Notes: a model not told the origin generated them from the letters alone. DNA of 64,000 nucleotides from Georgenia sp. EYE_87 (GCF_023148685.1 NZ_JAHXNL010000003.1:164379-228378), one strand, 5' to 3'; positions 7,966-16,320 are shown, counted from the stretch's first letter. Numbers and translations are program-made.

Positions 7966-9520
7966 ATGGGAACGGGCCACGTGTTCGTGGTGCAGGGCCT
8001 CCTGGAGCACCTCGACTGCGACGCGCTCGTGGTGCCCTCGGACCCGGAGTTCACCATCGAGCCGGACTGGCGCGCGGCGCTGCGCGTGGACGAGGGCGGC
8101 GAACCGCCGGCCCCGAGCGGTGGGCGGAGCGCGGCTACGGGCGCGGCGGGGCAGCGGGCTCCCCGTGCCCGCCCACCTGGTTCGTCGACGCCGTGTGGCG
8201 CCCCGGGCGCCCCGCCTGCGTGGCGGCGCAGGACCTCGCGGCCCGGCTGGCCGGCGCGCTGCGGGAGATCGCGGAGGCCGGCCTGGAGCCGGAGCACGGG
8301 CGGCCGCACCCGCTGGTCGCCGTCCCCGCGCTCGGCACGGGGGGCGGCGGGTTCGACGCGGTGCGCGGGGCGCTCATCGACCTGCTCCTGCAGACCTGCC
8401 AGGACGCCGTCGACGGCGCACCGCTCGACGTCGCCGTCGTCGCCAAGCACCCCGCGGACTACTCGGCCTTCCAGGAGATCCGGCGACGCCGCCCGGCCGC
8501 CGGGCGCGACGTCTCGCCGGAGCTGCAGGACGCCGCCGCCGAGCTGGCGGCCCGCGCCCGGCAGGGTGAGCTCGCCCTCTTCCTCGGCGCCGGCGTCGGC
8601 ATCGCGGCCGGCCTGCCCTCGTGGGACGGCCTCCTCCGCCGGCTCGAGCGGCGCACCGGCGTGGCCGCCGACGACCTCGCGCCGCTGGACCGCGGCGAGC
8701 TGCTCCGCCGCGAGCTCGGCGGCTCGGTGGGCGAGGCGGTGGTGTCCGAGCTCGCCGGGGCCGGCCGCTACGGGCTCGCGCACGCCGCGCTGGCGGCTCT
8801 GCTGTGCACCGAGACGGTGACGACCAACTACGACGCCCTCTACGAGCTGGCGGCGCTGGACGCGTTCCAGCGCCCCGTGTCGGTGCTGCCGGGAGCCCCG
8901 GTGGAACCGGGCGGCCCGTGGGTGCTGAAGATGCACGGGGACGTCGCCCACCCCGAGTCGATCGTCCTCTCCCGCAGCGACGTGGTGGCCTACGACGCCA
9001 CGCACGGCCCGTGAGCTCGGTGGTGCAGGCGCTCATGCTCACGCGGCACCTGCTGGTGGTGGGCGCCTCGATGACCGACGACAACTTCCTCCGCCTGGCG
9101 CACGAGGTCGCCGGGTTCCAGGACCGCGACGCGCGCACCCACGACGGCGACGGCGACGCCCTCATCGGCACCGTCGTCACCCTGTCGCCCAAGCCCGCGC
9201 AGGAACGGCTCTGGCGGGGACGGTTCCGCTACCTCGCCACCTCCGACGTCGGCACCGGCGCCGAGCGTGCCCGCGAGCTGGCCATCTTCCTCGACCTGCT
9301 CGCCATGCTCGCGGCCAGCCGCGACCGCTACCTGCTAAACCCGCGTTACGAGCAGATGCTCTCCGCGGACGAACGGCACGTGGCGAAGGCGGGCCGCGCG
9401 CTGGCCGACGCGGTCTCCCGCCTGCCCGGGGAGGGCGCGGCTGCGTGGGCCGGGCTGCGCGCGCAGCTGAGGCGGCTCGGGGCGGACGCGGGCGCCGGAG
9501 GGCGCTCCACGAGGGGGTGA
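7966..9520 (+). pseudogene. Macro-like plus SIR2-like protein, split by two frameshifts
   Basis: One gene is spread over three frames. Frame 1 starts at ATG 7966 with an N-terminal part (VQGLLEHLDCDALVVPSD) that resembles the beginning of macro domains. The frame changes near 8105-8120; the second piece carries a macro-like PALGTGGGGFD loop and then a SIR2-type core: LFLGAGVGIAAGLPSW, TTNYDALYELA and KMHGD with the catalytic His. That frame stops at 9014, and the third piece resumes at once with LVVGASMTDDNFLRLAHEV, the usual end of SIR2_2 proteins. Both changes equal a missing single base; restoring them gives about 518 residues. Such SIR2 proteins often act as NAD-depleting antiphage effectors, but here that is only inference. 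True decay or sequencing error cannot be separated from sequence alone. Confidence 0.7.
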
Positions 9521-9567
9521 GCGGAGTTTCGGGTGCCGATGTCGGTGGCACGCGCGAGGCTTGCGGC

Positions 9568-10290
9568 ATGACACCGCGCAGCAAGGGCCCTGTCCACGTC
9601 GTGCTCGTGCCGGGCTACTGGCTCGGGGGCTGGGCCTGGGACCACGTCGTCCCGCACCTCGAGGAGAGCGGGCTCGTGCCGCACGCGGTGACCTTGCCGG
9701 GGATGGCGTCGCGGTCGGAGGACCGGGCCGGGCTGACGCTCGAGGATCACGTGCGGGCGGTGCGCGAGCTCGTCGAGGGGCTGGACGGGCCGGTGGTCCT
9801 GGTGGGCCACAGCGGTGGGGCGCCGGTGGTGAGCGGCGTGGGGGACGCCGTGCCCGAGCGGATCGCCCGGGTCGTCTACGTCGACGCCGGCCCGGTGCCG
9901 GACGGGTCGAGCATCGGCATCGAGGTGCCCGATGACGCCGTCGACCACCCGCTGCCGCCCTGGGAGGACCTGGCCGCGGACGACACCCCGCACGACGGGA
10001 TGGACGACGCCATGCTTGCGAGGGTCCGGGAGCGGTCCGTGCCCACCCCCGCGGGCGTGGTGCGCTCCGTCGTCCGGCTCACGAACGAGAGACGCAAGCG
10101 GGTGCCCGTCACCGTCGTCTGCTCGACGATGCCCGCGGGCGTCCTGCGCGACGCCATCGCCCAGGGCGCCCCCTGGGCGGGCGAGCTGGCGGGGACGGAC
10201 GTGACGCTGGTCGACCTGCCCACGGGCCACTGGCCCATGTTCAGCAGGCCGGCCGACCTCGCCCAGGTCATCGCCGCCGCAGCGAGGTGA
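9568..10290 (+). CDS. Alpha/beta-fold hydrolase
   Basis: A 240-residue soluble hydrolase. The start is taken at ATG 9568 because the preceding in-frame residues are low-complexity read-through from the SIR2 pseudogene region. It opens with HVVLVPGYWLGGWAWDHV (oxyanion region), has the nucleophile elbow GHSGG (about residue 75-79) and a late TGHWPM that supplies the catalytic His. This layout matches esterase-like family members close to EstA/salicylate-esterase-type proteins. No substrate can be inferred from its neighbours: the broken SIR2 gene upstream and the arsenic island downstream. Confidence 0.8.
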   Translation: MTPRSKGPVHVVLVPGYWLGGWAWDHVVPHLEESGLVPHAVTLPGMASRSEDRAGLTLEDHVRAVRELVEGLDGPVVLVGHSGGAPVVSGVGDAVPERIARVVYVDAGPVPDGSSIGIEVPDDAVDHPLPPWEDLAADDTPHDGMDDAMLARVRERSVPTPAGVVRSVVRLTNERRKRVPVTVVCSTMPAGVLRDAIAQGAPWAGELAGTDVTLVDLPTGHWPMFSRPADLAQVIAAAAR

Positions 10291-10306
10291 CGGGACGGCA
10301 CCCTCG

Positions 10307-10825
10307 TCAGGTGCCGACCAGGGCGCTGCGGCGCTCGAGCAGGACGGTGTCGCGCCACCGCCCCGTCAGGGGGCCCGCGGCCATGCGGGCGACGCGGCGC
10401 CGGACGCCGACCTGACGGAATCCAGCGGCGCGGTGCAGGGCCAGGCTGGCGACGTTCTCCGGGAAGACGCTCGACTGGATGGTCCAGATCCCGGCGGCCT
10501 CGGTGGAACGGACGAGCGCGTCGAGCAGGGCCCTGCCGACGCCCCGGCCGTGGGCGGCGGGCGCAACGTAGACGCAGTGCTCGACCACGCCGGCGTAGAC
10601 GGCCCGCGCCGAGACGGGACTGACGGCAGCCCAGCCGAGCACCTCCCCTCTACGGTCGAGGCAGACGAACCGGTGGTCGGCGAGGTGCCCGGCGTCGAAC
10701 GCCGCCCAGCTCGGGGTGGTCGTCTCGAAGGTCGCGTGCCCGGTGGCGATGCCGGCGGCGTAGACGGCCTCCACCTCCGGCCAGTGCACCGGTTGCATCG
10801 CCGTGAGGGTCAGCACGTCGGTCAT
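10307..10825 (-). CDS. arsN1: GNAT acetyltransferase of the phosphinothricin/arsinothricin (ArsN1) type
   Basis: A 172-residue GNAT protein, the usual length for Pat/ArsN1 enzymes. Start at ATG 10825; upstream frame is antisense to the flavoprotein gene. Family features are seen: EVEAVYAAGIATGHATFE near the N-terminus, YVAPAAHGRGVGRALLDAL (acetyl-CoA binding) and ENVASLALHRAAGFRQVGVRRRV. Related enzymes acetylate the amino group of phosphinothricin, methionine sulfoximine or the organoarsenical antibiotic arsinothricin. It is divergent from an arsenic-island flavoprotein and shares its operator region, which favours ArsN1. A general Pat-type enzyme remains the alternative. Confidence 0.72.
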   Translation of the reverse strand: MTDVLTLTAMQPVHWPEVEAVYAAGIATGHATFETTTPSWAAFDAGHLADHRFVCLDRRGEVLGWAAVSPVSARAVYAGVVEHCVYVAPAAHGRGVGRALLDALVRSTEAAGIWTIQSSVFPENVASLALHRAAGFRQVGVRRRVARMAAGPLTGRWRDTVLLERRSALVGT

Positions 10826-10861
10826 GCCGTCGAGTATGCCGCATTTGATTGACAAACGTCG

Positions 10862-10874
10862 ATGGATAATCCAT
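10862..10874. promoter_or_regulatory. Dyad ATGGAT-A-ATCCAT in the arsN1/flavoprotein promoter
   Basis: A perfect 6-bp inverted repeat around one base, 14 bases from the ArsR-type operator. A TTGACA hexamer lies just upstream (10849-10854) but its spacing to GATAAT (10865-10870) is only 10 bases, so I do not call a promoter. It may be a second regulator site. Confidence 0.35.
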
Positions 10875-10888
10875 TCTCGGGGCCAGGC

Positions 10889-10904
10889 ATCGACGATCGT
10901 CGAT
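10889..10904. promoter_or_regulatory. ArsR-type operator ATCGA-N6-TCGAT (copy 1)
   Basis: ATCGACGATCGTCGAT is a perfect 16-bp palindrome between the divergent arsN1 and flavoprotein genes. The same arms, ATCGA and TCGAT at the same six-base spacing, recur upstream of arsD at 14721-14736. Recurrence at two promoters of one resistance island strongly suggests a shared repressor, most likely an ArsR. Confidence 0.7.
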
Positions 10905-10951
10905 ACGTCGCCCCGGCCGGGCTTGCCGGCCGACGCACCCCGGAGGCACCC

Positions 10952-12349
10952 GTGCCGCAGCACCCCGCACTTTCCGTGGACACCCTGCCCGTCGTCGTCA
11001 TCGGCGCCGGCCCCGTCGGTCTTGCCGCCGCCGCTCACCTGCTGGAGCGCGGCCTGGACCCGCTGGTGCTCGAGGCCGGAGAGCACGTCGGCGCGGCGAT
11101 CCGCGACTGGTCGCAAGTCCGCCTGTTCTCGCCGTGGCAGTACGACGTCGACGCCGCCGCGCGCCGCCTCCTGGAGGCCTCGGGGTGGACGGCGCCCGAG
11201 GGCGCGCGGCTGCCGACGGGCGGCGAGCTGGTGGCGGACTACCTGGAGCCGCTGGCCGCCACGCCGCGGCTGCGCGGCCGGATCGTCACCGGCGCCCGGG
11301 TCGTCGCCGTCAGCCGCGCGGGTCTGGACAAGACCCACGGCACCGACCGAGCGCAGCGGCCGTTCCTGGTCCGCACCGTCGTCGACGGCCGGGTCGTGGA
11401 CCACCACGCCCGGGCGGTCCTCGACGCCTCGGGGACCTGGTCGCAGCGCAACCCACTCGGGGCGGCCGGCCTCCCGGCCCCCGGCGAGGAGGCGGCGGCA
11501 CGGTTCCTGCTGGGCCCGCTGCCGGACGTGCTCGGCACGGACCGGCACCGGGTTGCCGACCGGCACGTGCTCGTCGTGGGCGCCGGTCACTCGGCTGCCA
11601 ACACGCTCCTGAACCTGGTCGAGCTCGCGCGGACCGCGCCGCGGACGCGGATCACCTGGGCGGTCCGCGCCACCTCGGCGACCCGCGCCTTCGGCGGCGG
11701 CGACGCCGACGGCCTACCTGCCCGCGGCCGGCTCGGCGCCCGCCTCCAGGAGGCGGTGGAGGCGGGCCACGTCGAGCTGCTCACGTCGGTGACCGTCGCC
11801 GGGTTCGAGAGCGCCGGCGACCGGGTCACCGTCACGCTCGACTCCCCGGCGGGCCGCCGCGCGCTGACCGTGGACGCGGTCGCCGGGGCCACGGGGTTCC
11901 GTCCCGACCTGGACATGCTGCGGGAGCTGCGGCTCGACCTGGACCCGGGGCTCGAGGCACCCAGCCGCCTGGCACCGCTGATCGACCCGGAGTTCCACTC
12001 CTGCGGGACGGTGCCCGCGCACGGCGCGGAGACCCTGGCGCAGCCCGAGCCCGGCTTCTTCGTCGTCGGGATGAAGTCCTACGGTCGCGCGCCGACGTTC
12101 CTGCTGGCCACCGGCTACGAGCAGGTGCGCTCCGTCGCCGCCCACCTCGCCGGGGACGAGCGGGCCGCAGGGAAGCTCGAGCTGAGCCTGCCCGAGACGG
12201 GCGTGTGCTCGTCCGCCCTGCCGCAGCCCGAGGTCGACGGAAACGCCGTCGTCGGCAGGACCTCCGGCGGGTGGCGCGGCCCGGCCGTGCCGCAGGAGGT
12301 CACGATCGGTTTCCCGACCGGCCTTCGGCACGGCCGCTCGGGCAGCTAG
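10952..12349 (+). CDS. FAD-dependent monooxygenase-like flavoprotein of the arsenic island
   Basis: A 465-residue flavoprotein. GTG 10952 is chosen because CGGAGG lies five bases upstream and the earlier ATG would place the operator palindrome inside the gene. It begins with a dinucleotide fold, VVVIGAGPVGLAAAAHL (FAD), and has a second one, HVLVVGAGHSAANTLLNL (NAD(P)H), in the middle; GATGFRPDL and GFFVVGMKSYGRAPTFLL near the end are typical of flavin-containing monooxygenase/lysine-hydroxylase relatives. Actinobacterial ars clusters often carry such a protein (the Streptomyces plasmid gene arsO is one example). Oxidation of an organoarsenical or of arsenite are possible roles; neither is shown. 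Confidence 0.8.
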   Translation: MPQHPALSVDTLPVVVIGAGPVGLAAAAHLLERGLDPLVLEAGEHVGAAIRDWSQVRLFSPWQYDVDAAARRLLEASGWTAPEGARLPTGGELVADYLEPLAATPRLRGRIVTGARVVAVSRAGLDKTHGTDRAQRPFLVRTVVDGRVVDHHARAVLDASGTWSQRNPLGAAGLPAPGEEAAARFLLGPLPDVLGTDRHRVADRHVLVVGAGHSAANTLLNLVELARTAPRTRITWAVRATSATRAFGGGDADGLPARGRLGARLQEAVEAGHVELLTSVTVAGFESAGDRVTVTLDSPAGRRALTVDAVAGATGFRPDLDMLRELRLDLDPGLEAPSRLAPLIDPEFHSCGTVPAHGAETLAQPEPGFFVVGMKSYGRAPTFLLATGYEQVRSVAAHLAGDERAAGKLELSLPETGVCSSALPQPEVDGNAVVGRTSGGWRGPAVPQEVTIGFPTGLRHGRSGS

Positions 12350-12398
12350 CCAGCACCGCACCCCTCCGCCGGGGGGGGCGGCCGACCTCGCCAGAGCA

Positions 12399-12444
12399 AG
12401 GGGCGCCGCTCCCGCGAGGGCGAGGGGCGCCGCTCCCGCGAGGG
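12399..12444. repeat. Tandem 22-bp repeat at the convergent flavoprotein/arsA junction
   Basis: AGGGGCGCCGCTCCCGCGAGGG-type unit at 12399-12420 recurs at 12423-12444 (24-bp period). Each unit contains GGCGCC and can fold. It lies between two convergent stop codons (12349 and 12481), so it may serve as a two-way terminator. Confidence 0.55.
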
Positions 12445-12480
12445 ACCCGTCCAACCCGCCCTGCGCGGGGCCGAGACGGG

Positions 12481-14271
12481 TCAGAGGGCGGCCAGGGCCG
12501 GGGACGCCGTGAGCGCCCGCAGCGCCGGGACGCCGACCGGCTCGGACGCGAGAAGCGGGATCACCGCGCATCGGGAGGAGTCGCGGGCCATCACCCTGGC
12601 GATCTCGCCGGACTCGTTCCGGGCGCGGCGGCGCAGCAGCGGGTCGGTCGTGGTCGCGGCGGCCAGGGAGTTGTTGACCACCCACGCCCAGGGCTCGATG
12701 CCGGCCCGGCGCAGATCTTCCTGGAGCGCCTCGGCCTCGAGCACCGGCGTGGTCTCCGGCAGGGTCACGACGACGACCTTCGTCAGCTCCGGGTCCTGCA
12801 GCCGCATCATCGGGGTGACGATGGAGGACCGCTGCCCCAGCTGCCGCACGACGTCGCGGTGGTACGAGCCCGTGGCGTCCAGCAGCAGCAGGGTGTGCCC
12901 GGTCGGGGCGGTGTCGATGACGACGAAGCGTCGCCGCGCCCCGCTCACCGCCCGGGAGAAGGCCTGGAAGACGGCGATCTCCTCGGTGCACGGGGAGCGC
13001 AGGTCCTCCTCGAGGGCCGCCCGCCCGGCGTCGTCGAGCGCGGCGCCCTTGGTGCGCAGCACCGTCTCGCGGTACGCGCGGGTCGCGACCTCGGGGTCGA
13101 TCCGGGAGACCTCGAGGTTCTCCACGGTGCCGGCCAGGGTCTCGGTCAGGTGCGCGGCGGGATCGGTGGTGGTCAGGTGCACCGGGAGGCCACGCTCGGC
13201 CAGGGCCACGGCGAGCGCGGCGGCGACGGTGGTCTTGCCGACGCCGCCCTTGCCCATGAGCATGACCAGGCCGTGCCCCTGGGCGGCGAGCTCCTCGACC
13301 AGGGCGTCCAGGCTCTCGGCGCCCTCGGGGAGCTCCGGCGGCGTCCCGGCCTGGCGCTCGGCCGCGGCGGTGCCGACCCTGCCGGGCTCGAAGAGGCTGC
13401 CCAGGGCGTCCGGACCGACCATGTTCTCGCCCTTGAGCTCGAGCACGTCGGTCGGGAGGCCACGGAGGGCGGCGGGCAGGTCGCGCAGCACCGCCTGCTC
13501 GCGGCCGTGCACGGCGGCGGCCAGCTCGTCCCCGCCCGGCGGCTCGGGCATGACGGCGTTGACGACGACGTGCTGCTCGCGCATGCCCAGGTCGGCAAGC
13601 TCGGCGCTGGTGCGCTCGATCTCCTCCACCGCCGCCCGCTGGGCGCGGGTGACGAGCACCAGGCGCGTGCGGCCGGCGTCGGCCAGGGCGTCGACGGCCT
13701 CGGCGTAGACGGCCCGCTGACGCTCGAGCCCGGCGAGCGGGCCGAGGCAGGAGGCGTCGCCCTTGCCCTCGTTGAGGAAGTCGGTCCACGAGCCGGGCAG
13801 CTGGAGCAGCCGGATGGTGTGCCCCGTCGGCGCGGTGTCGAAGACGACGTGGTCGAACCCGACGACCGCGGCATCGCCGGCGAGCAGGCCGGTGAACTCG
13901 TTGAAGGAGGCGATCTCGGTGGTACAGGCCCCGGAGAGCTGCTCCTCGATCAGGCTCACCTCGGCCGCGGGCAGCAGGTTCCGCACCGGTCCGACGATGC
14001 GCTCGCGGTAGGCGTCGGCCGCCTCGTCCGGGTTGATCTCGAGGGCGGAGAGCCCCGGCACCGCGGGCACGGCGGTGACGGCGTTACCCACGTGGAGGCC
14101 GAAGACCTGGCCGACGTTCGAGGCCGGGTCCGTGCTGACCAGCAGGACCGCCCTGCCGTCGCGGGCCAGGGCGATGGCGGCGGCGCAGGCGACCGAGGTC
14201 TTGCCCACGCCACCCTTGCCGGTCAGGAACAGGTAGCGGGGCGCGCCCGCGAGGAAGGAGGGCGTGGTCAC
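12481..14271 (-). CDS. arsA: Arsenite-stimulated ATPase ArsA
   Basis: A 596-residue duplicated ATPase, the normal ArsA size. Start at GTG 14271, preceded by GAGGAG and only 16 bases after the arsD stop. Half A1 has GKGGVGKTS (18-25) and DTAPTGHT; half A2 repeats them as GKGGVGKTT and DTAPTGHT. The three metalloid-binding Cys contexts are all present: SGACTTEIASF, DASCLGPLAG and RSPCTEEIAVF. ArsA energises arsenite efflux through ArsB or Acr3, taking arsenite from ArsD. No ArsB or Acr3 gene is in the window; an aquaporin gene sits in the same run instead. Confidence 0.95.
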   Translation of the reverse strand: MTTPSFLAGAPRYLFLTGKGGVGKTSVACAAAIALARDGRAVLLVSTDPASNVGQVFGLHVGNAVTAVPAVPGLSALEINPDEAADAYRERIVGPVRNLLPAAEVSLIEEQLSGACTTEIASFNEFTGLLAGDAAVVGFDHVVFDTAPTGHTIRLLQLPGSWTDFLNEGKGDASCLGPLAGLERQRAVYAEAVDALADAGRTRLVLVTRAQRAAVEEIERTSAELADLGMREQHVVVNAVMPEPPGGDELAAAVHGREQAVLRDLPAALRGLPTDVLELKGENMVGPDALGSLFEPGRVGTAAAERQAGTPPELPEGAESLDALVEELAAQGHGLVMLMGKGGVGKTTVAAALAVALAERGLPVHLTTTDPAAHLTETLAGTVENLEVSRIDPEVATRAYRETVLRTKGAALDDAGRAALEEDLRSPCTEEIAVFQAFSRAVSGARRRFVVIDTAPTGHTLLLLDATGSYHRDVVRQLGQRSSIVTPMMRLQDPELTKVVVVTLPETTPVLEAEALQEDLRRAGIEPWAWVVNNSLAAATTTDPLLRRRARNESGEIARVMARDSSRCAVIPLLASEPVGVPALRALTASPALAAL

Positions 14272-14287
14272 GGTCGGTCTCCTCGGC

Positions 14288-14704
14288 TCAGCAGCAGCCG
14301 GTGCCGCCGCAGCAGCCACCGGACTCCTGGGCGAGCCCGAGCTCGGCGCGGACGGCCGGTGCCGCGGTCAGCCCCAGCTCGGTGCGCCCGGCCGGCACCG
14401 GGGCCAGCTCGGCCCAGCGCGCGAGCTGATCACGGTCGGGGTAGCGCCCGGTCATCGCGACGGTGCCGTCCACGAGGACCAACGGAAGCCCCGCCGAGCC
14501 GGAGAGCTCGAGGAACTGCACGACGGCCGGGCGGCCGGCGAACGCCGTCGGCTCGCTCGCCAGGTTGTACCGGGCGACGTCGGCACCCTGCGAGCGGAGC
14601 CAGTCCAGGTCCGCGGTGAAGGTCACCAGCTCCTGCGGTACGTCCGTGCCGCAGACCCCGGTGCTGCAGCACATGGCTGGCTCGTAAACCTCGATGGCGC
14701 TCAT
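14288..14704 (-). CDS. arsD: Arsenite metallochaperone / trans-acting regulator ArsD
   Basis: A 138-residue ArsD. Cys12, Cys13 and Cys18 form the conserved CC-x4-C metalloid site, and the C-terminus ends in two vicinal Cys pairs (CCGGTGCC) as in E. coli plasmid R773 ArsD. ArsD binds arsenite/antimonite and passes it to ArsA, raising the affinity of the pump; it can also act as a weak repressor. AAGGAAG precedes the ATG. The gene is first in a tight arsD-arsA pair and follows the operator at 14721-14736. Confidence 0.95.
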   Translation of the reverse strand: MSAIEVYEPAMCCSTGVCGTDVPQELVTFTADLDWLRSQGADVARYNLASEPTAFAGRPAVVQFLELSGSAGLPLVLVDGTVAMTGRYPDRDQLARWAELAPVPAGRTELGLTAAPAVRAELGLAQESGGCCGGTGCC

Positions 14705-14720
14705 GGACCCCAACTTCCTT

Positions 14721-14736
14721 ATCGATGACTGTCGAT
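14721..14736. promoter_or_regulatory. ArsR-type operator ATCGA-N6-TCGAT (copy 2)
   Basis: ATCGATGACTGTCGAT, 17 bases upstream of the arsD start, has the same 5-bp arms and spacing as the palindrome at 10889-10904 while the central six bases differ. It overlaps the likely -10 to +1 region of the arsDA transcript, the expected place for a repressor site. Confidence 0.75.
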
Positions 14737-14792
14737 GATTCGAGCATACGGGACCGGCACCGAGGCTCATGGAACCAAGGTCCCACCCGACC

Positions 14793-15545
14793 TCAGTCCG
14801 TCCGCGACACCACCGCCGGCTCGGGCAGCCGGTCCGCGGGGGTGACGACACCGGCGGGGAAGAAGAATCGCGCGGCCAGGACGCCGACCGCGCCACCCAG
14901 AAGCTGCGCGAGGACGAAGGGGAGCACGGAGACCGGCGCGATCCCGGCGAAGGTGTCGGTGAACATCCGGCCGACCGTCACGGCGGGGTTCGCGAACGAC
15001 GTCGAGCTGGTGAACCAGTACGCCGCGCCGATGTAGGCCCCCACCGCGGGCGCGATCCAGGCTCCCCGGCCGGAGCGGGTCAGGGAGAAGATCACGAGGA
15101 CGAGACCCGCGGTGGCCACGACCTCGGCGAGCAGCAGCCCGGCGCCCGACCGCACCGTCGTCGCGACCGTGGTGGGGACCTCGAACATGAGGTTCGCGAG
15201 CACGGCACCGGCGGCGCCCCCGGCGATCTGGGCCGCGACGTAGGCGCCCGCGCCGCGAAGGCCGAGCCCGGCACCGGCCCGGCGCCCGGCGGCCCACTCG
15301 GCCAGGGAGACGACCGGGTTCAGGTGGGCCCCGGACACCGGCCCCAGAACCACGATCAGCACCGCCAGCCCGAGCGTGGTGGCCAGGCTGTTCTGCAGCA
15401 GCTGCAGGCCCACGTCGCCCGGGGAGAGCCGCTGCGCGGCGATCCCCGACCCGACGACGACGGCGACCAACCCGGCCGTCCCGACGAGCTCGGCGACCAG
15501 GCGGCGGACCCACGAGGGCGGCGGCGCCGCTTCGGAAGTGTTCAC
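14793..15545 (-). CDS. Aquaglyceroporin-type MIP channel (AqpS-like)
   Basis: A 250-residue MIP-family channel with six predicted membrane helices. Start is placed at GTG 15545 (TGGGG upstream); the open frame reaching further is antisense to the regulator gene. The two half-helix motifs are visible as AHLNPVVSL (NPV instead of the usual NPA) and SFANPAVTV (canonical NPA). In ars operons such as that of Sinorhizobium meliloti (arsR-aqpS-arsC-arsH), the channel lets arsenite leave after arsenate reduction. Position between arsDA and the ArsR-ArsC gene, with a shared divergent promoter, supports that role. Confidence 0.85.
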   Translation of the reverse strand: MNTSEAAPPPSWVRRLVAELVGTAGLVAVVVGSGIAAQRLSPGDVGLQLLQNSLATTLGLAVLIVVLGPVSGAHLNPVVSLAEWAAGRRAGAGLGLRGAGAYVAAQIAGGAAGAVLANLMFEVPTTVATTVRSGAGLLLAEVVATAGLVLVIFSLTRSGRGAWIAPAVGAYIGAAYWFTSSTSFANPAVTVGRMFTDTFAGIAPVSVLPFVLAQLLGGAVGVLAARFFFPAGVVTPADRLPEPAVVSRTD

Positions 15546-15555
15546 GGCCCCATGG

Positions 15556-15581
15556 TTGACGAGGAGTGATATCTCAGTCAA
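15556..15581. promoter_or_regulatory. TTGAC-N16-GTCAA dyad between aquaporin and arsR-arsC
   Basis: Inverted arms TTGAC (15556-15560) and GTCAA (15577-15581) flank a GATATC core, ten bases before the regulator start codon. It overlaps a TCAA-AC-TTGA element. This differs from the ATCGA-N6-TCGAT sites in the same island, so either two repressors operate here or this is the autoregulatory site of the fusion regulator. Confidence 0.45.
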
Positions 15582-15591
15582 ACTTGAGGCA

Positions 15592-16320
15592 ATGAACATC
15601 GAGCGAACCACCGACCCGCGACGCGGCCAGCAGCTGGCGCGCCGAGCGGCGCTCCATGCCGCCCTGGCGGACCCGGCGCGGCTGCAGATCGTCGACACGC
15701 TCAACCTCGGCGACGCCTCGCCGTCCGAGCTGGCCGAGGCCATCGGCATGCCCTCGAACCTGCTCGCTCACCACCTCAAGGTGCTCGAGCGCGAGGGCAT
15801 CGTCGGGCGCACCCGGTCCGAGGGCGACAGGCGCCGGTCGTACGTCCACCTGGTCCCGGGGGCGCTCGCCGACCTCACCGCCGGTCAGGTGCGGCAGGTG
15901 CCGCGGGTGCTGTTCGTGTGCACCGCGAACTCCGCCCGCTCGCACCTGGCGACCGCCCTGTGGCGGCAGACCAGCGAGATCCCCGCCGTCTCGGCCGGCA
16001 CCCACCCGGCCGAGGAGATCGCGCCGGGCGCCGTCGAGAGCGCACGCCGCCACCACCTCGAGCTGGCCCAGCGCCGGCCCCAGCACGTCGACGGCGTGCG
16101 CGCCGAGGGTGATCTCGTCATCACGGTCTGCGACCGCGCGCACGAGGAGCTCGACTTCCCCGTCGACGTCCACTGGTCCATCCCCGACCCGATCCTCGCC
16201 GGCACCCCCGAGGCGTTCGACCGAGCCCTCGAGGAGATCGGCCGCCGGGTCGGCAACCTCGCCCCCCGGCTGTCCCTGCCCACCAACCCGATCGACGTCG
16301 CGCCTCCCGCGACCCGCTGA
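15592..16320 (+). CDS. ArsR-ArsC fusion: winged-helix regulator joined to an arsenate-reductase/LMW-phosphatase domain
   Basis: A 242-residue fusion. Residues ~10-95 form an ArsR/SmtB winged helix (SPSELAEAIGMPSNLLAHHLKVLE recognition region is visible). From about residue 103 a low-molecular-weight phosphatase fold begins, with the loop CTANSAR (Cys-x5-Arg). The ArsR half contains no cysteine at all, so the classical metalloid site of ArsR (ELCVCDL) is absent; sensing might use the Cys of the fused domain or another mode. It heads a rightward unit with arsC and trxA. Confidence 0.85.
   Translation: MNIERTTDPRRGQQLARRAALHAALADPARLQIVDTLNLGDASPSELAEAIGMPSNLLAHHLKVLEREGIVGRTRSEGDRRRSYVHLVPGALADLTAGQVRQVPRVLFVCTANSARSHLATALWRQTSEIPAVSAGTHPAEEIAPGAVESARRHHLELAQRRPQHVDGVRAEGDLVITVCDRAHEELDFPVDVHWSIPDPILAGTPEAFDRALEEIGRRVGNLAPRLSLPTNPIDVAPPATR

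Noticed and set aside
10849-10870. A sigma-70 promoter TTGACA...GATAAT for the flavoprotein
   Set aside because: The spacing is only 10 bases, too short for a standard promoter.
11134-14619. A 1161-codon open frame on the plus strand across arsA
   Set aside because: It is antisense to arsA and arsD, whose motifs are complete. Long antisense frames are expected at this GC content.
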